Assembly: GCA_949752795.1 (NCBI GenBank)
Contig: OX457057.1
Location: forward strand, 160,433,980 to 160,497,979
DNA from: Hyperoodon ampullatus
Taxonomy: Eukaryota; Chordata; Mammalia; Artiodactyla; Ziphiidae
DNA length: 64,000 nucleotides
Direction of reading: 5' to 3'
This document shows, one piece after another, positions 58,998-64,000 of this stretch. How positions within the stretch are numbered: position 1 is the first letter of the stretch; the number at the start of each line of letters is the position of its first letter. A program made the translations under genes and the position numbers. Under the pieces are notes generated by a model. That model saw only the letters and a program-made list of their open reading frames with translations. It made no database searches and was not told the origin of the DNA.

Positions 58998-60955
58998 ATG
59001 GAAAGATATGCATCATGTAAACAATAATCAAAGGAAAGCAGGGTGGCTATTTTACTATCAAATAAAGTAGATTTCAGAGCAAAGAAAATTAGTGTAAACA
59101 GACAGGGCCATTATATAAGTATATTAGAGTCAATCCATGAAGATGTAGCAATCCTCACTGTGTCTACATCAAACAACCAGAGTAGCAAAATACGTGAAGC
59201 AAAAGCTGATAAAACTGAAAAGAAAAATAGACAAATCCACAATTATAGAGATTTCAACTCTCCTTCTCAAGAACTAATGGAACAAGTAGACAGAAAATAA
59301 GCAACAACATAGAATTCAACAACATCATTAACTAATAGGATCTAATAAACACTCCACCCTACAACAGCAGAACATACATTCTTTTCAAGTGCCCAATGAA
59401 CATATAGCAAGATAGGCCAAAAAAATCAATAACAGAAAAATCTTCAAACACTTGGAAACTAAACAACACACTACTAAATAATTCATAGATCAAAGATAAA
59501 GTCTCAAGGGAAATTTAAAGAATACACTGAACTAAATGAAAATGAAAACATAACATACCAAAATTTGTGGGACTTGCCTAAAGCAGTGCTGAGAGGAAAA
59601 TGTGTAGCATTATACATATAATTATACATACAACTGCATACATTAGAAAAAGAGAAAAAATATCAAATAAATAGTCTAAGAACCCACCTCAAGAACTTAG
59701 AAAAAGAAAAGCAAAATAAATCCAAAGCAAGCAGAAGGAAGGAAATAATCAAGATAAACACAGAAATCAATGAAATTGAAATGAAAAACAGAGGAAAAAA
59801 ATCAATGAAACAAAAAGCCAATTCCTTGAAAAGATCAATAAAATGACAAACCTCTAGTATAGCTGAGAAAGAAAAGAGAAAACACAAATTAACAGTATCA
59901 GGAATGAAATGGGATTATCACTACCAACTCTAAAGACATCACAAGGATAATAAGGGAATACTATATTTAACTCTACACCCATAAATTTTCACAACTTAGA
60001 TGACAAGGACCAAATTCCTCAAAAAACAAAGACTATCACAACTCACTGAACATGAAATATATAATTTGAATAGTCTTATAATTAATAAGGAAATTGAATT
60101 TGTATTTAAAAACTACCCCAAAATATATCTCCAGGCCCAGATTGTTTCACTGGAGAACTCTACCAAGCTGTTAAGGAAGAAAACTTCCACAAATTAGAAG
60201 AACAAAACATCTCAATTTATTTTATGAAATAACTTTTACACCTATGCCAAAACCAAAGATAGTACACAAAAAGAGAAGTACAGACCAATATCCCTCATGA
60301 ACACAGACACAAAAATACTTAACAAGATATCGGCAAATAGAATTCAGCAACATATAAGAAGAATTATACACCATGACCAAGTGGGGTTTATTCCAGATAT
60401 GCTATGCTATTTCAATATTCAAAACTCAATAATGTAATTCACCATTTTAATGGGTTTAAACTTAAGAGAAAAAATGACAGGATCATATCAAAATATCTAG
60501 GTAAATCATTTGAAAAAAATCCAACACTCATTCATGATTAAAAACAAAATCTCTCAGAAAAATAGGAATAGAGAGGAACTTCTTCAACTTGATAAAGCTT
60601 CCTCAACAAAAACCCTACAGCATTAGGTGAGGAAATTTTATTTATTATACTTAATGGTAAAAAACTGAATGCTTCCCCCTTAAGATTAGAAACAAGGCAA
60701 GGATATCTGCTCTTACCATTCTTACTCAACATAGTACTGGAAGCTCAAGCCAGTGCAATAAGGTAAAGGGAAAAAAAAAAAATGAAAAGAAGCACAAGGC
60801 ACAGAGATTGGAAAGGAAGAAATAAAACTGTCCCTTTTTGCAGATGGCACTATTGCCTATGTGGATAATTGCAAGGAACGTATGATGGGCTTATCCAATG
60901 CTGTATACCTGAAACATTGTAAATCAACTATACTTCAACTAAAAAAAAAAAAAGA

Positions 60956-61514
60956 TAATGTGGTGTTCATCTATGCATGCCTAGCATCTAGCACAGCCTG
61001 ACACACTTCAGATGTTTTTTAAATGTTTGTTCAATAAAATAGATGTGACAGATGTAATGAACAAGGTAATTCAATTATTAAATTGTACTTATATTCAACT
61101 TATCATCTGTATAGATCCTTATTTACTGGCTCTTCAATAACAAAATGATCTCTTCAGTGATTTTTATTAAAGATTGACTTCTGCCCTTCCTCACTCCTTT
61201 AGTAATATAGCTAAATAATAATAATTCTAGAATGGATAAAATTATGTGCTTTTGCCTCCTCTCCTGCAAAAAGACATAGTGTCATTTCTTTAGCTAAATG
61301 GAATGCTACTGACCATAATTGTTTTACAAAGAAATACAAGGATCCTAAAAGTTTTTGACACCGTTTCAAGTGCTTACTTTATGAAGCTGGAAAAAAGCTT
61401 CAGGTACTACATTCATAAGGGTAGAAACTTTTTTCTTAAACTGAAAAAAATTAAGCCACAGACACAAGCTAAAATTATAGCCAATTAAAAATGGAAATAA
61501 GATTGTGTAAGATT
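60956..61514. other. XPR1 intron, nothing recognised except a short L2-like end
   Basis: The first ~70 bases (TGCCTAGCATCTAGCACAGC, TTTGTTCAATAAA) look like an L2 3' end. The rest is AT-rich unique sequence between two L1 copies. Confidence 0.45.
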
Positions 61515-62725
61515 TAACACAGCAAGATCCTTTTTGACCCACCTCCTAGAGAAATGGAAATAAAAATGAAAATAAACAAATGGGACATAATGAAACTTAA
61601 AAGCTTTTGCACAGTAAAGGAAACCATAAACAAGACGAAAAGACAACCCTCAGAATGGGAGAAAACATTTGCAAATGAAGCCACTGACAAAGGATTAATC
61701 TCCAAAATTTACCAACAGCTCAATATCAAAAAAACAAACAACCCAATCCAAAAATGGGCAGAAGACCTAAATAGACATTTCTTCAAAGAAGATATACAGA
61801 TTGCCAACAAACATATGAAAGAATGTTCAACATCACTAATCATTAGAGAAATGCAAATCAAAACTACAATGAGGTATCACCTCACTCCAGTCAGAATGGC
61901 CATCATCAAAAGATCTACAAACAATAAATGCTGGAGAGAGTGTGGAGAAAAGGGAAACCTCTTGCACTGTTGGTAGGAATGTAAACTGATACAGCCACTA
62001 TGGAGAACAGTATGAAGGTTCCTTAAAAAAACTAAAAATAGAACTACCATACGACCCAGCAATCCCACTACTGGGCATATACCCTGAGAAAACCATAATT
62101 CAAAAAGAGTCATGTACCACAATGTTCACTGCAGCTCTATTTACAATAGCCAGGACATGGAAGCAACCTAAGTGTCCACTGACAGATGAATGGATAAAGA
62201 AGATGCGGCACATATATACAATGGAATATTATTCAGCCATAAAAAGAAACAAAATTGAGTTATTTGTAGTGAGGATGGACCTAGAGTCTGTCATACAGTG
62301 TGAAGTAAGTCAGAAAGAGAAAAACAAATACCGTATGCTAACACATATATATGGAATCTAAAAAAAAGGTTATAAAGAACCTAGGGGCAGGACACAAATA
62401 AAGACACAGACGTAGAGAATGGACTTGAGGGAACGGGGAGGGGAAGGGTAAGCTGGGACGAAGTGAGAGAGTGGCATGGACTTATATATACTACCAAATG
62501 TAAAATAGATAGCTAGTGGGAAGCAGCCACATAGCACAGGGAGATCAGCTCAGTGCTTTGCGACCACCTAGAGTGGTGGGGTAGGGAGGGTGGGAGGGAG
62601 ATGCAAGAGTGAGGAGATATGGGGATACATGTATATGTATAGCTGATTCACTTTGTTATAAAGCAGAAACTAACACGACATTGTAAAGCAATTATACTCC
62701 AATAAAGATGTTAAAAAGAAAAAAA
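61515..62725 (+). mobile_element. 5'-truncated LINE-1, plus orientation
   Basis: The ORF2 C-terminal region on the plus strand (for example [14 protein letters not shown] near 61.57 kb, [18 protein letters not shown] near 61.87 kb, MEYYSAIKRNKIE near 62.22 kb), then the 3' UTR and the tail ACTCCAATAAAGATG at about 62.70 kb. One frame is open for 140 codons and then breaks. Endonuclease and reverse-transcriptase parts are missing. Younger and better preserved than the L1 at 56.95-60.96 kb. Confidence 0.93.
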
Positions 62726-63540
62726 AATAATGAACTGTGAAATAGTTCAAAATTTACTTAAAACAAAGTAGATAAGAACTTCAACATCCCCCATACCTAC
62801 AGCGTACTGCTTAAATCAAAGAAAGTAAAAAAAAAAAAATCAATTGATCTGATTTTGTTCTTTAGAAAACCATGTTGTTGTTGTTTTTTTCCCCTTCCTG
62901 GCATCCTAACCTCTTCTAAGTAAGTGTTGTCAAACACAGTGTTGCTATACATTTGTGCGTTGTGATCAATTGTAATTTGTTACTAATGTTGAAGTATTTA
63001 TTTTATTTACTTAAAAGACAAATGAGTCTATTAAAGAATATCAATATTAACAAACAAAAAAGACTGTATAACATTTAAGTAGTCATAATAGCAGTATACA
63101 GTAATAAGAGTTGAATAAAAATACAGATCAAAAAAATAAATGTTAGCAAAAAATGACAATATATATTCTACATTATGACTAATTAACAGATCTAAGAAGT
63201 GAGAGTATATATAATAGGAGGTATGCACAGAGAAAGATGGCATGCCAAAATCTCTTTCACCATTTTCCACACAACCTGCCAATACTCTAAACTAGTATAA
63301 CACATCAGATCTAAAAAAGCCATCTGAAACAATTCTTAATCTCAGAGTCCAAGACTGTGATGTCTTTTTATAGAAACCTTCATTTGATGCATTTTCTTTC
63401 AAATTGGGTATCAGAAATAGAGTAAAAGTTAAATTATCCCAAAGTTTACCAGGACTTCTGAAACATCTATTCAAATATTTAACCTAGGAACGATCTCATC
63501 AATCATGGTATCAATTCACTTTGAGATTTAATTAAAAATA

Positions 63541-64000
63541 ACAAAATGAAAAGACAACCCTCAGAGTGGGAGAAAATATCTGCACACAAAGCAACCGACA
63601 AGGGATTAATCTCCAAAATATACAAACAGCTCATGAAGCTCAGTATCAAAAAAACAAACAACCCAATCAAAAAATGGGTGGAAGATCTAAATAGACTTTT
63701 CTCCAAAGAAGACATACAGATGGCAAAGAACATGAAAAGATGTTCAAGATCATGAATTATTAGAGAAATGCAAATCAAAGCTACCATGAGGTATCACCTC
63801 CACCATCCAGAATGGCCAGCATCAAAAAATCTACAAACAATAAATGCTAGAGAGGGTGTGAAGAAAAGGGAACCCTCCTACACTGTTGGTGGGAATGTAA
63901 ATTGGTACAGCCACTATGGAGAACAGTATGGAGGTTCCTTAAAAAACCAAAAATAGACCTACCATATGATCCAGCAATCCCACTCCTGGGCATACATCGG
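63541..64000 (+). mobile_element. LINE-1 ORF2 C-terminal fragment, cut by the window end
   Basis: The same L1 region as 61620-62080, same orientation ([19 protein letters not shown] near 63.55 kb, [11 protein letters not shown] near 63.77 kb), continuing beyond base 64000. Frames are broken at about 63.75 kb. Confidence 0.92.

Larger units (their letters stand above)
56950..60955 (+). mobile_element. Old near-full L1 relic, plus orientation, with two nested SINEs
   Basis: About 4 kb of diverged L1. An ORF1-like region lies around 57.0-58.2 kb (lysine/glutamate-rich with a coiled-coil look, for example NSVNDVNSRIEKTEETV). An ORF2 endonuclease-like start is near 58.62-58.74 kb, ORF2 middle pieces at 59.0-59.9 kb, a reverse-transcriptase-like region near 60.1-60.8 kb, and a 3' tail CATTGTAAATCAACTATACT plus poly-A at 60905-60955. 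Frames are broken throughout. Two SINEs (57614, 58786) landed in it later. Confidence 0.75.
49568..64000 (-). other. XPR1: XPR1 intron, continuing past the window end
   Basis: At least 14.4 kb with no recognisable XPR1 exon on the minus strand. It is dominated by SINEs, L2-like repeats and L1 sequence (listed separately), with stretches of AT-rich unique DNA at about 49.57-50.57, 51.47-53.04, 55.94-56.95 and 62.73-63.54 kb where I see nothing functional. Confidence 0.85.

Noticed and set aside
61554..61976. 140-codon plus-strand open frame
   Set aside because: It is the C-terminal part of L1 ORF2 in a truncated element, not a host gene.
49568..64000. Search for a further XPR1 exon upstream of 49567
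   Set aside because: No minus-strand segment with EXS or transmembrane character and matching splice phase was recognised. The region reads as repeat-filled intron.
1..64000. CRISPR arrays, bacterial operons, riboswitches or phage genes
   Set aside because: The sequence is vertebrate nuclear DNA. No regularly spaced direct repeats or bacterial-type genes were seen.

Overview
The window is nuclear DNA from a mammal, most likely a cetacean and probably a toothed whale. The evidence is split-exon genes with long introns, plus repeated copies of the tRNA-derived CHR-type SINE (opening GGGCTTCCCTGGTGGCGCAG and ending in poly-A), which is characteristic of the whale/hippo/ruminant group. The remaining repeats are L1, MIR, L2-like, MaLR and ERV-L relics, as expected in a placental genome. 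I see no bacterial, plasmid or phage features and no CRISPR.

Two protein-coding genes are present, both on the minus strand and in the order upstream XPR1, then KIAA1614. This matches the neighbouring order I know from human 1q25. KIAA1614 (uncharacterised protein) contributes its CpG-island promoter (about 9.18-10.08 kb), a 47-nt coding part of exon 1 (9312-9358), a large exon 2 (6659-7605) and a small exon 3 (5924-5987). The rest of the gene lies beyond base 1. XPR1 (phosphate exporter) contributes its last four coding exons (49401-49567, 46045-46184, 39753-39974, 37047-37107). These encode the C-terminal 195 residues, that is the end of the EXS domain and the cytoplasmic tail. A long, repeat-poor AT-rich stretch follows (about 31-37 kb) and is probably 3' UTR. 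The remainder of XPR1 lies beyond base 64000.

Layout: 1-5.9 kb is KIAA1614 intron 3, with an L1 tail, a SINE, a 62-bp-arm inverted repeat and a CpG-rich patch with a CRE and E-boxes. 5.9-10.1 kb holds the KIAA1614 5' exons and promoter. 10.1-31 kb is intergenic: MIRs, a MaLR LTR, a decayed ERV-L interior, a 5'-truncated L1 with a 21-bp target-site duplication, and an inverted SINE pair. 31-37 kb is the probable XPR1 3' UTR. 37-49.6 kb holds XPR1 exons with L1- and L2-filled introns. 49.6-64 kb is one XPR1 intron full of nested SINE and L1 insertions.

The two genes have no demonstrated joint pathway; their pairing is positional. I found no convincing new biological system. The most unusual local structures are the near-perfect inverted repeat at 3919-4056 and a pair of GC-containing palindromic elements in the XPR1 3' UTR.
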